From: Streptomyces albiflavescens
GTDB taxonomy: Bacteria; Actinomycetota; Actinomycetes; Streptomycetales; Streptomycetaceae
Direction of reading: 5' to 3'
Length of the DNA stretch: 64,000 bases
NCBI RefSeq assembly: GCF_014645835.1
Contig: NZ_BMMM01000011.1
Location: 248,001 to 312,000, forward strand
Of this stretch, positions 27,244-36,333 are shown piece after piece. The translations under genes were made by a program, and so were the position numbers. The notes below the pieces were generated by a model, which was given only the letters and a program-made list of their open reading frames with translations, was not told the origin of the DNA and did not search any database. Numbering within the stretch: position 1 is the stretch's first letter; each line of letters begins with the position of its first letter.

Positions 27244-28862
27244 CCAGCTCCCGTATGCCTGGGGTGTGGACGAGGGCGTCGCTGCGCAGCCGGGTGCTGC
27301 TGCTTGCTGTCGCGCTCCTGACGCTCGGCTTCACGGCGTTCAGCCTGGTCACCGGCAACGCCCTGCGTGGTTACATGGCGGACCGCGTCGACGCGCAACT
27401 GCGCGCCGCCGCCCAGGTGTTCGCCCTGGTTCCGCCCACAGCGGCGGCGAACGGCGCCGTACGAAAGCCGCCATCCGGCCTCGGTGACTTCAGCACGGAC
27501 GTCCTCGGCAACCCCGTCATCACCTACGTCACGAAGGACGGCACGGTCGAGACCAGTGTCGACTCCCTCGCCGGGACCAGCCGGACCGACCAGGCACGAG
27601 GCCCTGTACTGCCCCGGATGAACACCGCCGCGGTCATCGCCCGCGACGGCCGCCCCTTCACCGTCGCCGGCACGAAGGGCGACACCCGCTGGCGGGTGAT
27701 CGCCGTGCCCAGGATCACCGGTGCCCGTCTGCCGGGCGCCGCAACGACGAACCCTTCCAAGTCCGGCAGCGTCCTCGTGGCGACGACGATGACCCAGGTG
27801 GACAGCACGGTGAACCGCATGTGGCGGATCTACCAGAGCACGGGACTTGGCCTGCTCGCGGTCCTGGCCGTGGCCGGCTGGTTCGCGGTCCGATCCGGGC
27901 TGCGTCCGCTGTCCCGTATCGAAGAGACAGCAGCCGAGATCGCCGGCGGCGACCTCTCTCGTCGTGTGCCCGAACTGGCCGGTTCGAAGACGGAGTTGGG
28001 GCGTCTGGCGGCGGCGCTGAACGGCATGCTCGGGCAGCTTGAGTCCGCCTTCGCCGCCCGCGCCGAGTCCGAGGCGCGGATGAGCCGGTTCGTCGCCGAC
28101 GCCAGCCACGAGCTGCGCACCCCGCTCGCAGGCATCAAGGGCCTGACCGATCTGCACCGCATGGGCGCCCTGCCCGAGCGGGAGGATGTCGACGCCACGA
28201 TGGACCGCATCGCCCGCGAGTCCGAACGTCTCACCCGGCTCATTGAGGACATGCTCCTGCTGGCCCGCCTCGACGAACACGCGCTGAAGACCACGGGCAA
28301 GTCTTCCGGTTCCCGCGTGCCCGGGGGCCCGCCGGATCTCGACCTCGCCCCCGCCGACCTGCGCACCCTGGCCGCCGACGCCCTCCACGACGTACGCGCT
28401 CTGGACCCGTCCCGCGCCGTCACGCTCACCGGTCCGGGCGGCGAGGGCCCACCCGCCCTCGCGCCGGCCCTCGCCGACGAGGCCCGGCTGCGTCAGGTTG
28501 TCACCAACCTGGTCGGGAACGCCGTCGCCCACACCCCGTCCGGCACGCCTCTGCGGATCGGCGTCGGGACGGTCGGCGGCCACGCCGTCCTGGAGGTGGC
28601 CGACGAGGGCCCGGGGCTCATGCCGGAGCAGAGCGACCGTATTTTCGAGCGCTTCTACCGTGCCGACACCTCACGCGACCGCGCCACCGGCGGGGCGGGC
28701 CTAGGCCTGTCCATCGTCCAATCCTTGGTCACCGCCCACGCGGGACACGTCGTGGTCGACTCGACCCCCGGTCAGGGCGCCACGTTCCGGATCCTGCTCC
28801 CAAGACTCGCCGACCAACCGACGCCGACCAGCCCGCTTGAACCAGCGACGCTCAAGGGATGA
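27240..28862 (+). CDS. sensor histidine kinase
   Basis: Membrane sensor kinase paired with the preceding OmpR-type regulator. 540 residues from GTG 27240. Transmembrane helix at about residues 12-35, an extracellular domain of ~150 residues, a second helix near 200-220, then HAMP (RPLSRIEETAAEIAGGDLSRR region), phospho-acceptor His in DASHELRTPL, and ATP-binding N, G1 and G2 boxes (TNLVGNAVAH, DEGPGL, GGAGLGLSI). Input signal unknown. Confidence 0.92.
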   Translation: MTSSRMPGVWTRASLRSRVLLLAVALLTLGFTAFSLVTGNALRGYMADRVDAQLRAAAQVFALVPPTAAANGAVRKPPSGLGDFSTDVLGNPVITYVTKDGTVETSVDSLAGTSRTDQARGPVLPRMNTAAVIARDGRPFTVAGTKGDTRWRVIAVPRITGARLPGAATTNPSKSGSVLVATTMTQVDSTVNRMWRIYQSTGLGLLAVLAVAGWFAVRSGLRPLSRIEETAAEIAGGDLSRRVPELAGSKTELGRLAAALNGMLGQLESAFAARAESEARMSRFVADASHELRTPLAGIKGLTDLHRMGALPEREDVDATMDRIARESERLTRLIEDMLLLARLDEHALKTTGKSSGSRVPGGPPDLDLAPADLRTLAADALHDVRALDPSRAVTLTGPGGEGPPALAPALADEARLRQVVTNLVGNAVAHTPSGTPLRIGVGTVGGHAVLEVADEGPGLMPEQSDRIFERFYRADTSRDRATGGAGLGLSIVQSLVTAHAGHVVVDSTPGQGATFRILLPRLADQPTPTSPLEPATLKG

Positions 28863-28910
28863 CCGGTGCACACGGGTGCTGGCTTCGGCCGGCTCTGTGG
28901 ACACCGTGCA

Positions 28911-29616
28911 TCAGGCCGCGGGCCGTATGAGGCCGGACTCGTAGGCGAAGGCCACCGCCTGGACGCGGGCTCGGGCGCCGATCTTGGCGAGGATGTTGCT
29001 GACGTGGGTTTTGACGGTCGTCGGGGCAATGGACAGCCGCTCGGCGATCTCGGCGTTGGACCAGCCGGAGGCGGCGGCGATGAGCACATCGTGTTCCCGA
29101 CCGGTGAGCGTGTCGAGCCCGGAAGCTTGATGGAGTGGGTGGGTGGTGCGCTGCTGCCGGACGGCGTCTATGAGCGCGCGGGTCAGGCCTGGGGTGATGA
29201 CGGCGTCACCGGCGGCCACGATGCGGATGGCTGCGGTCAGTTCCTCTGGTTCCGCGTCGTTGACGAGAAATCCGCCGGCTCCGGCGCGCAGGGCAGCGTA
29301 GGCGTATCCCTCCTGGCCGACTGCGGTCACAACCAATACGCGAGGGGTGCGATGTTCGGCCTGGGCGGGTTCAGGGGCGCCGGGGAGGCGTGAAGGTCGT
29401 GCGATGCGCCGGATGGTCTCAAGACTGTCCGCCCCCCTGGACAGATGACTGTCTGTCCAGGAGGACCACATCGGGGCGGAGGGCTGTGCTGGCGAGGACC
29501 GCCTCGTTCCCACCCGTGGCTTCCCCGATGACGGTCAGGTCGGGCTCCGCTGTCAGGAGCAGGCGTAGGGCGTGGCGCTGGAGAGATTGGTCGTTGACGA
29601 CGAGTACGGAGACCAA
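28911..29616 (-). pseudogene. NarL/FixJ-type response regulator, frameshifted
   Basis: Receiver plus LuxR-type helix-turn-helix split by one frameshift. The N-terminal part, VSVLVVNDQSLQRHALRLLL to DVVLLD, is in one frame; near 29445-29455 the frame shifts by one base, and the rest follows (SLETIRRIA, VLVVTAVG, FLVNDAEPEE, LTGREHDVLIAAASGWSNAEIA). Start taken as TTG 29616 with GGAGA upstream. It is a close paralogue of the intact regulator at 29780-30448. The usual receiver Lys is replaced by Asn (LVND). A sequencing error could mimic the frameshift. Confidence 0.75.
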
Positions 29617-29678
29617 TGCCTGTCTTCTCCATGAGATGAGGGGGATGACTGCGTCGTGCATGCGAGGAAAGCAGGGTA

Positions 29679-29701
29679 GTGAACGAAACTGTTTCGTTCA
29701 C
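29679..29701. promoter_or_regulatory. TetR-type palindromic operator
   Basis: A perfect inverted repeat: GTGAACGAAA (29679-29688) and its exact complement TTTCGTTCAC (29692-29701) around a 3-bp spacer. Size and symmetry are typical of TetR-family operators. It lies just upstream of the frameshifted regulator gene. No TetR gene is nearby; only a TetR-like remnant exists at 36.3-36.6 kb. Confidence 0.65.
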
Positions 29702-29779
29702 TTAAACTCGGAATGCTCCTGTGGAACGGAGCAGGAAGGCACGATGGGGTATGTCAGGCGTGTGCCGGACGCACCCGGG

Positions 29780-30448
29780 CTACGACTTCGCCTTGACCAG
29801 CCCGGCGTCGTAGGCCGTGATCACGGCCTGGATGCGGTCGCGGGCGCCGATCTTGGCGAGGACGCGGCCGACGTGTTTCTTGACGGTGGACTCGGTGAGG
29901 ACGAGGCGTTCGGCGATCTCGGTGTTGGTCCAGCCCTGGCCGATGGCGATCAGGACCTCGCGTTCGCGGTCGCTGAGGGTCCGCAGCCGGGGGTCGTCGG
30001 CTGCGGGGGCGTCGGCGGGCGCGAGGACCTGGTGGGCGTAGGCGTCCAGCAGGCGGCGGGTCAGGCGGGGGGCCACGACCGCGTCGCCGGTGGCCACGGC
30101 GTGGATGCCGGCGACGAGTTCCTCGGGGCGGGCGTCCTTGAGCAGGAAGCCGCTTGCGCCTGCGCGCAGGCCTTCGTAGGCGTACTCGTCGAGGTCGAAG
30201 GTGGTGACGATGAGGACGCGGGTGCGGCCGCCTGCGGCGATGATGCGGCGGGTGGCCTCGAGGCCGTCCATGCCGGGCATGCGGATGTCCATGAGGATGA
30301 CGTCGGGGCGCAGTTGTGCGGCCAGGCGGACCGCCTCGGCGCCGTGCTCGGCCTCGCCGACCGGTTCCAGGCCGGGGGTCCCTTCGAGGAGCATGCGGAC
30401 GCCCATGCGCTGGAGGGGCTGGTCGTCCGCGATCAGCACGGTGGTCAT
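29780..30448 (-). CDS. NarL/FixJ-family response regulator
   Basis: Intact regulator of 222 residues. Receiver acidic pair D8-D9, phospho-acceptor D54 (LMDIRMPGMDG), TTFDLDEYAYEG and the conserved Lys in FLLKDARPEE; the C-terminal LuxR helix-turn-helix is LSDREREVLIAIGQGWTNTE followed by STVKKHVGRVLAKI. Its ATG overlaps the kinase stop by four bases, completing a four-gene unit with ABC ATPase, permease and kinase. Likely regulates that exporter. Confidence 0.93.
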   Translation of the reverse strand: MTTVLIADDQPLQRMGVRMLLEGTPGLEPVGEAEHGAEAVRLAAQLRPDVILMDIRMPGMDGLEATRRIIAAGGRTRVLIVTTFDLDEYAYEGLRAGASGFLLKDARPEELVAGIHAVATGDAVVAPRLTRRLLDAYAHQVLAPADAPAADDPRLRTLSDREREVLIAIGQGWTNTEIAERLVLTESTVKKHVGRVLAKIGARDRIQAVITAYDAGLVKAKS

Positions 30449-31827
30449 GACGGTTGCACTCCTGGTGCCGGCGGGGTGGGTGCGGAGGGTACGTCGAGCA
30501 CGACGTCCACCGTCCAGCCGTGGCTGGTCTCGCGCGGCCCGACGATGACGGTGCCGCCGTACATGGCGGCCCGCTGGCGGATGCCGACGAGACCGTGCCC
30601 GGGGTCGTTGTTCTGAGTCTTCGGCTTGGCTCGCGGAGGCGCCCCTGGCGGTACACCGGTGTCGGCGACCCGGATCCGCACCTCTCCCGCCTCAACGGCG
30701 ATGGTGACATCGGCGGATGATCCGATTCCCGCGTGCTTGATCGTATTGGTCAGCGATTCCTGGACGACGCGGTAAACGGTGAGTTGGACGCCGCTGCTCA
30801 GAGAGTCGAGGTTGCCCACGGTCCGGTAGGTGACCGCCAGTCCTGCCGCGCGTACCCGCGTCAGCAGCGGGTCGAGGTCCCCGATGGCCGGCTGCGGGCT
30901 GAGCAACTGTTCGCCGTCCCGCTCCTCGCGCAGGACGCCCAGTACGCGGCGCAGTTCGCTCATGGCCTGGCGGCCGGTGTCGCCGAGGATGCGCAGGGCG
31001 TCGGTGGACTGCTCGCCCCGGTTGGCGGCGAGGGTCGCGGCGCCGTCGGCGAGGCTGACCATGACGGAGAGGTTGTGGCCGACGATGTCGTGCATCTCGC
31101 GGGCGACCCGGGAGCGTTCGGCGGCGGCGGTGAGCCGGAGGCGTTGGTCCTGCTCGATCTCCAGGCGTTTGGCGCGGTCCTCCAGGGCCCCCAGGTACAT
31201 CTGGCGGATGCGGAGGGTCAGGCCGATGGCGATGGCTGCGGTCGCCGTGCCGAGCAGGAAGAAGCTGCCGAGCAGCGGATGTTCGATCGGCACCAGGAGG
31301 AAGACGGCCAGCAGCAGTTCGGCGACGGTCAGTGCGGCGGCCCAGCCCAGTACTCGCAGGGAACCGTTGCGGGCCAGGGTGTACAGGGCGATGAGCGCCC
31401 CGATGCCCGCCGGCAGCCAGAGGCCCAGTGACCACTGGACAAGAGAAACCGACGCGATCACGAAGTAGGTGATGGCGGGGGCCCTGCGGCGCCACCACAG
31501 CGGGACGGCGAGTGCGGCGGCCAGGGCGAACGGGACGGCGGCGGGCAGCTGGTCGCGGGCGTCCGTGTCCCCGAAGGGCGAGGCGCCGTTGCCCCAGAGC
31601 AGGTCGGGCAGACTCACCGCCACGACGATCAGCACCACGGCGGTGTCGAGCAGCCACGGGTGGCGACGGTCCAGCCGCTGCCGGCGGCTCTGGTCGCGCA
31701 GCAGGCGCCCCAGTAGCGGGTGCGCCCAGGCGGCGTCGAAGCCGGGGGACGGCAGGGCCGCCGCCCCCTGGGCGGTGTCCGCGGCGGCTGCCGGACGGTG
31801 CGCACTCATGGACACCATTGTCCTCAT
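30445..31827 (-). CDS. NarL-type sensor histidine kinase
   Basis: Sensor kinase of the HisKA_3 class. Five or six membrane helices lie in residues 60-210, followed by a coiled linker (ALEDRAKRLEIEQDQRLRL region), the phospho-acceptor block RSRVAREMHDIVGHNLSVMV and an ATPase domain ending GHGLVGIRQRAAMYGG. Three in-frame ATGs (31827, 31818, 31809) are possible; the longest gives 460 residues. It lies 16 bp after the permease gene and overlaps the regulator by four bases. The membrane-embedded sensor with little extracellular loop resembles cell-envelope-stress kinases. Confidence 0.9.
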   Translation of the reverse strand: MRTMVSMSAHRPAAAADTAQGAAALPSPGFDAAWAHPLLGRLLRDQSRRQRLDRRHPWLLDTAVVLIVVAVSLPDLLWGNGASPFGDTDARDQLPAAVPFALAAALAVPLWWRRRAPAITYFVIASVSLVQWSLGLWLPAGIGALIALYTLARNGSLRVLGWAAALTVAELLLAVFLLVPIEHPLLGSFFLLGTATAAIAIGLTLRIRQMYLGALEDRAKRLEIEQDQRLRLTAAAERSRVAREMHDIVGHNLSVMVSLADGAATLAANRGEQSTDALRILGDTGRQAMSELRRVLGVLREERDGEQLLSPQPAIGDLDPLLTRVRAAGLAVTYRTVGNLDSLSSGVQLTVYRVVQESLTNTIKHAGIGSSADVTIAVEAGEVRIRVADTGVPPGAPPRAKPKTQNNDPGHGLVGIRQRAAMYGGTVIVGPRETSHGWTVDVVLDVPSAPTPPAPGVQPS

Positions 31828-31843
31828 TGTCCTTGTGCTCTGG

Positions 31844-32737
31844 TCAGACGTCGGTCTTGACGAGCCGGTAGGCGGCCCCGGCGAGGGTCAGTGCCACCCA
31901 GCCGGCGAACACCGCGAGTCCCGCCCCGGGCGAGAGTGCGTCGGAGGACTGGTGCAGGGCGTAGACGGCCGAGCCCGCGTTGCTGGGGAAGTAGGGGCTG
32001 AGGGTGTCGTACCAGGAGTCGGGCAGCAGCGAGGCCAGGCCGGGCAGGATCAGCAGGACACCGACCAGGGCGGCGATGGCTCCGGCGGAGTTGCGCAGCA
32101 GCACGCCCAGAGCCACACCGAAGACGGCGACCAGCCCGAGGTAGAGGCCGGCGCCGGCCAGGCTCCGCAGGACGCCGTCGTCCCCCAGGGACAGTGCGAT
32201 CTTCTCGCCGTCCAGGCCAGGCGTGCCCAGCTGGAACGCGGCCAGTGCGCCTAGGGTGGTGAGGACCAGCGCGATCGGGCCGATCACGGCGGCCTTGGAC
32301 CACAGGACGGGCAGTCGGCGCGGCACCGCGGCGAGCGTGGAGCGGATCATGCCGGTGCTGTACTCGCCCGCGGCCAGCAGCACCCCGAGGACGCCGATGG
32401 CCAGCTGAGCGAAGGACACGCCGGTCACGGCCAGACTGACCGCGTTGCTGTCGCCGCTGGAGCTCCCCGGTCCGGGCGGCCCGCTGGTCGCGACGGCGTC
32501 GGGACTGTAGGTGTAGGACGCGATCGCCCCGAAAAGGACCAGCAGGAACACCGCGACACCCAGGGTGATCAAGGTCGAGCGCAGCGTCCAGAACTTGGAC
32601 CACTCCGAGCGCAGAACGCGGATGCCGGTCACCTTGTACTTCGTCGTGGGGGTGGTAGGCGTCTTTGGATCGGGTGCCGCGGACAGGTTCTGGTGCTTGC
32701 CGGGGCGCCGGTTGCGGCGCAATGCGGTGGCGGGCAT
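31844..32737 (-). CDS. ABC-2 type permease
   Basis: Membrane subunit of an ABC exporter, 297 residues, about six hydrophobic segments. After a polar N-terminus it has the SEWSKFWTLRSTL motif typical of actinobacterial ABC-2 permeases, then LAAGEYSTGMIRSTLAAVPRR, also characteristic. The ATG overlaps the ATPase stop by one base (TGATG). With the ATPase and the two-component pair it forms one operon, a layout often tied to peptide or drug resistance; the substrate is not known. Confidence 0.88.
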   Translation of the reverse strand: MPATALRRNRRPGKHQNLSAAPDPKTPTTPTTKYKVTGIRVLRSEWSKFWTLRSTLITLGVAVFLLVLFGAIASYTYSPDAVATSGPPGPGSSSGDSNAVSLAVTGVSFAQLAIGVLGVLLAAGEYSTGMIRSTLAAVPRRLPVLWSKAAVIGPIALVLTTLGALAAFQLGTPGLDGEKIALSLGDDGVLRSLAGAGLYLGLVAVFGVALGVLLRNSAGAIAALVGVLLILPGLASLLPDSWYDTLSPYFPSNAGSAVYALHQSSDALSPGAGLAVFAGWVALTLAGAAYRLVKTDV

Positions 32738-33666
32738 CAGGCGGCCTTTCGTTCGGTGTCGGCCGGAGCACTCTGGTACTCGACGACATCGCGGGTGAGG
32801 TCCATGAACGCCGCTTCCAGGGAGACGGCCTGCGGGGTGAGTTCGTACAGGGCCACCCCGTGCTGGGCGGCGATCGCTCCGATCTCCCGGGCGTCGCGTC
32901 CGGTGACCAGCAGCTCCTCGGCGGAGGAGGAGCTGATCGTGATGTCCGGGCCGGCCAGCAGCGAGCGCAGCTTCCTGGCCTCGGTGGTGGCGACCCGCAC
33001 GCCTCCGCCGCTGGCCTCCCGGGTGAAGTCGTCGACGGTGGTGTCGGCGAGCAGCCGGCCCCGGCCGATGATCACCAGGTGGTCGGCGATCAGGGCGGTC
33101 TCGCTCATCAGGTGCGAGGAGAGCATCACGGCCCGGCCCTCGTCGGCGAGCCCGCGCAGCAGGTTGCGCACCCACAGCACGCCCTCGGGGTCGAGGCCGT
33201 TGACCGGTTCGTCGAGCATGACGATCGCCGGGTCGGCCAGGAGCGCCGAGGCGATGCCGAGCCGCTGGCCCATGCCGAGCGAGAAGGCGCCCACCCGCTT
33301 GCCGGCCACGCTGGTCAGCCCGGCCAGCTCGATGACCTCGTCCACCCGGCGGCGCGAAATGCCGTGGGTGTAGGCGAGCGCCATCAGGTGGTTGAAGGCG
33401 CTACGCCCGGGGTGGACGGACTTGGCCTCCAGCAGGGTGCCGATCTCGTGCAACGGTGCGGCGTGCTTGGCATAGGACCGGCCGCCCACGGTGACCGACC
33501 CCTTGGTGGGGGAGTCCAGCCCGACGACCATGCGCATGGTCGTGGACTTGCCCGCGCCGTTGGGGCCGAGGAAACCGGTCACCTCACCGGCCTTCACGGT
33601 GAAGCTCAGGTTGTCGACGACCGTCTTGTCGCCGTACCGCTTCGTCAGCTCGCGCGCTTCGATCAT
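32737..33666 (-). CDS. ABC-2 type exporter ATP-binding protein
   Basis: ATPase of 309 residues; ATG 33666 (MIEARELTKRYGDKTVV) chosen over an upstream frame extension of non-protein-like composition; AGGAAAGG lies about 10 nt upstream. Walker A GPNGAGKSTT, signature LGMGQRLGIASALL (Ser and second Gly of the consensus altered, as is usual in this subgroup), Walker B IVMLDEPVNGLDPEG and switch His in LSSHLM. The C-terminal DUF4162-like domain follows. First gene of the four-gene unit. Confidence 0.92.
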   Translation of the reverse strand: MIEARELTKRYGDKTVVDNLSFTVKAGEVTGFLGPNGAGKSTTMRMVVGLDSPTKGSVTVGGRSYAKHAAPLHEIGTLLEAKSVHPGRSAFNHLMALAYTHGISRRRVDEVIELAGLTSVAGKRVGAFSLGMGQRLGIASALLADPAIVMLDEPVNGLDPEGVLWVRNLLRGLADEGRAVMLSSHLMSETALIADHLVIIGRGRLLADTTVDDFTREASGGGVRVATTEARKLRSLLAGPDITISSSSAEELLVTGRDAREIGAIAAQHGVALYELTPQAVSLEAAFMDLTRDVVEYQSAPADTERKAA

Positions 33667-33938
33667 GGGAGTGGGCCTTTCCTGCCTCGAACTCGGCCGC
33701 GGATGCACCGCGGTGTCTGCATTCGAAGTTAGGAGCGAGGCAGGCCCGATCTCTGGGACCGCGGGGGAATCTTCGGGCGGTGATTGGTACCGGGGTACCA
33801 CTCACCCTGGCGCTCGGGTCGCGATGTCCACAGCCGGCGGCGCGTCGGTCGGGTGGTGCAGGGACACACTGTCGGGTGCGGTCATCGTGCTGATCTCCTT
33901 CGAGCTTCGACATCTCGAAGATCAGCCGGTGGCCGTTC

Positions 33939-34223
33939 TTGTATCCGGACACTCACTCCGACGCCGGGGCAAACGCCCGGATCAGGTGGGAGTCCGTACA
34001 CCACTTCTCAGGACGCAACCCGACCGACCGCGAGGAGATCGAGGCGAATGCCTTCGCAGCGAGCCTGTTGATGCCTGCCGACCTACTCCGATCGGAACTG
34101 TCACGTCTGCCTGCTGTCGTTCGTCATGGTCCGGAACGCTGCACCAGTGCGCTGGCCGGCATCTTCGATGTCAGTGACTCGGCAATGGGATTCCGCCTCA
34201 TCAACCTGGGTCTTGTGAGGTGA
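33939..34223 (+). pseudogene. ImmA/IrrE-family peptidase remnant
   Basis: The C-terminal part of an ImmA/IrrE-type metallopeptidase is readable: PTDREEIEANAFAASLLMP, then LAGIFDVSDSAMGFRLINLG. The HExxH zinc site is missing. A different frame just upstream (33885-33960; ISFELRHLEDQPVAVLVSG) may be its displaced N-terminal part. Such peptidases regulate integrative elements and phages, in keeping with an island end. Confidence 0.65.
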
Positions 34224-34685
34224 CGCGGATCTGATGGAGCGGCTGGTCGAGGGTGCGTTTCGGGTTGCGTGCACGAGTCGGTGCTCCGGTAGACCTCGGT
34301 GGCGCATTCTGGCTCGACCTGCATGGCGCGTTGCGTGCCGACAACCATGCGCTGCACCGCGAACTGATGGCCCTACGGCAATCCGCCGACCTCCCCGCGA
34401 CCGTCAGTGCGCTGCGTGTCTGCGACGTGGTGCTCTGGATGTATCACCGTACGGATCATCGACAGAGAAGCTGCATCGGGACCTGAAGTCCGTCGGCCGC
34501 GCACGAGGGAGCCTTCCGCCCGGAGGGCAGATGGCCCCCTGCTCCCGGCGAAACACCCCCATGACCTGCGGTGTACCAAAGTGCCAACTATCTCTCTGAT
34601 TCCGTACTTCCAGTCGCTGAACCTACTTGGCATCAGCGCAGGTCCCGAACGCTGCCTGATGCCAACTATCGATCCTGGTCACATG
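34224..34685. other. island right end, no intact gene
   Basis: A frame at 34253-34486 has some protein-like character (HALHRELMALRQSADLP) but no recognised family and no good start. Inverted end motifs GTGCCAACTA (34581-34590) and TGCCAACTA (34660-34668) mirror the left-end TAGTTGGCAC copies. Confidence 0.45.
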
Positions 34686-34698
34686 GGTGTGACGAGGA
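34686..34698 (+). repeat. 13-bp direct repeat, island right boundary
   Basis: Identical to 23994-24006 (GGTGTGACGAGGA), 10,692 bp apart and in the same orientation. Candidate right boundary of the inserted block. Confidence 0.55.
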
Positions 34699-35164
34699 GT
34701 AGGCGCGTCGATCGGCCGCCCGCGCAGACAGCTCTCGGCGTGGACTCGGCGGGCCTTCGGCGGACTTTCGGCGGGCCTTCGGCGAATTCCCGGTCTGCTG
34801 CCTCGGGTTTACACGCTTGGACCGCGAGGTTCCGCACAGCTCGGTCTCCGGTCGACGGCTTCGTCCTGCCGCGGCAGACCCTTTCCCGTGCGCCGATCCC
34901 GATCGTGTGTCCCGACCTCCGGACCCCGACTCGGTGACCCTGCCCCCGACTTCCGCCTTGCCTTCTACGGCGCGGCAGGCCACAAGTTCCCTGCCGGGAA
35001 CCGAACTCGCCACCGCCCGGCCATGGCCTTCGGCGCCGGACTCCCGCCGGCGACGCTGTGCGTGGTGCCGGCCGTGCGTTCCCTGCCGCACCACGAGGTC
35101 GCACGGAGGTGCGGCGAGACCAGGATCGCGCAGCGCCCCGCCCCGGGACCCCCTGCGGGCCTTC
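34699..35164. other. non-coding or decayed stretch
   Basis: Several overlapping frames exist on both strands but none shows convincing protein composition. It includes a short repeated motif GGCGGGCCTTCGGCG near 34748-34783. Confidence 0.4.
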
Positions 35165-35374
35165 CGTCCGGTGCCTCTTGACGGTCTCGCGGCCGGGCGC
35201 CGTGTCGGCGCCGGTGTCCCGCTGACCAGCGTCTACCGTGACCGCTACCGGAAGACCGACGGTCGCCGGTACTTCGCCGAACGGGTCTTGTCCGCCGACC
35301 CGCAGTCGGAACACCGCGGTACGGCGTCGAAGGCCCCGCTCGTCGGCCGCTTCGACGACTTCCTCAAGGAGTGA
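35165..35374 (+). pseudogene. possible C-terminal gene remnant
   Basis: The last ~60 residues of a frame ending at 35374 (PLTSVYRDRYRKTDGRRYFA, closing with VGRFDDFLKE) have normal protein composition and resemble the C-terminus of an NTF2/SnoaL-like domain. The upstream part of the frame is Arg/Pro/Ser-rich noise. It ends 6 bp before the next gene, whose ribosome site overlaps it, as in an operon. Family assignment is tentative. Confidence 0.3.
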
Positions 35375-35379
35375 CCGCC

Positions 35380-36264
35380 ATGCCGCAGCACAGCCGGTTG
35401 GGAACGTTCGGCATCTGGAGCGGGGCCTGGAGCGACGCACAGCGCGGGGCCCAGCCCTACACCGCCGAGTTCGACGAGGCTGCCGCCGAACTCGACGAGC
35501 TGGGGTTCGGCACGCTGTGGATGGGCGGGAGCCCGTCGGTCGTGTGGGCGGACAGGGTCCTGGCCGCAACCTCCCGCCTCACGGTCGCCACCGGGATCCT
35601 CAGTATCTGGGAGCACGAAGCGGCCGACGTGGCCGTCCAGCGCGCCGGACTGGAGAAGGCCCACCCGGGACGGTTCCTGCTCGGGCTGGGGGTGAGCCAC
35701 GGCCACCTCACCAAGCGGTACGCACAGCCCTACTCCTCGATGCGGACGTACCTCGACGTCCTGGACACGGCGCCCGAGCCCGTGCCGGCCGAGGCCCGGG
35801 TGCTGGCCGCGCTCGGGCCGAAGATGCTGGGGCTGGCCCGTGACCGGGCCGCCGGCGCGCACCCGTATCTGGTGACGGCGGAGCACACGGCGAAGGCCCG
35901 CGAGATCCTGGGGCCGGACCCGCTGCTCGCTCCCGAGCTGAAAGTCGTGCTCGACACCGACCTCGACAGGGCGCGTGCGACGGCGCGCGGCCACCTCGCC
36001 TTCTACCTGCCCATGCCGAACTACGCCAACAACCTGCTGCGGCTGGGTTTCACGGAGGACGACTTGGGCGGAGGAGGGAGTGACCGGCTGGTGGACGCGG
36101 TGTTCGCACTGGGCGATTCCGATGCCGTCGTCCGGCGAGCGGCGGACTTCTTGGCAGCGGGCGCCGACCACTTGGCCCTCCAGGTGGTCACGGACGACAC
36201 GTCCCACCGTCTGCCCCGCCCGGCCTGGCGACAACTCGCAGAGGCGCTCGCGCTGCGCGACTGA
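35380..36264 (+). CDS. F420-dependent LLM-class oxidoreductase (TIGR03620-like)
   Basis: Luciferase-like flavin/F420-dependent oxidoreductase of 294 residues. AAGGAG lies 8 nt before ATG 35380. Family-like stretches are GTFGIWSGAW, ELDELGFGTLWMGGSP, LTVATGILSIWEHEA, HPGRFLLGLGVSHG and a C-terminal ADHLALQVV. The short variant lacking part of the usual TIM-barrel insert matches the TIGR03620 group, whose substrates are not defined. Confidence 0.82.
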   Translation: MPQHSRLGTFGIWSGAWSDAQRGAQPYTAEFDEAAAELDELGFGTLWMGGSPSVVWADRVLAATSRLTVATGILSIWEHEAADVAVQRAGLEKAHPGRFLLGLGVSHGHLTKRYAQPYSSMRTYLDVLDTAPEPVPAEARVLAALGPKMLGLARDRAAGAHPYLVTAEHTAKAREILGPDPLLAPELKVVLDTDLDRARATARGHLAFYLPMPNYANNLLRLGFTEDDLGGGGSDRLVDAVFALGDSDAVVRRAADFLAAGADHLALQVVTDDTSHRLPRPAWRQLAEALALRD

Positions 36265-36333
36265 CGCCGCCCGAGCCGCCTACCCGAACCCGTACCGCAT
36301 CCGGGCAACACGCAATCAGCGGGTCGGTGGCTC

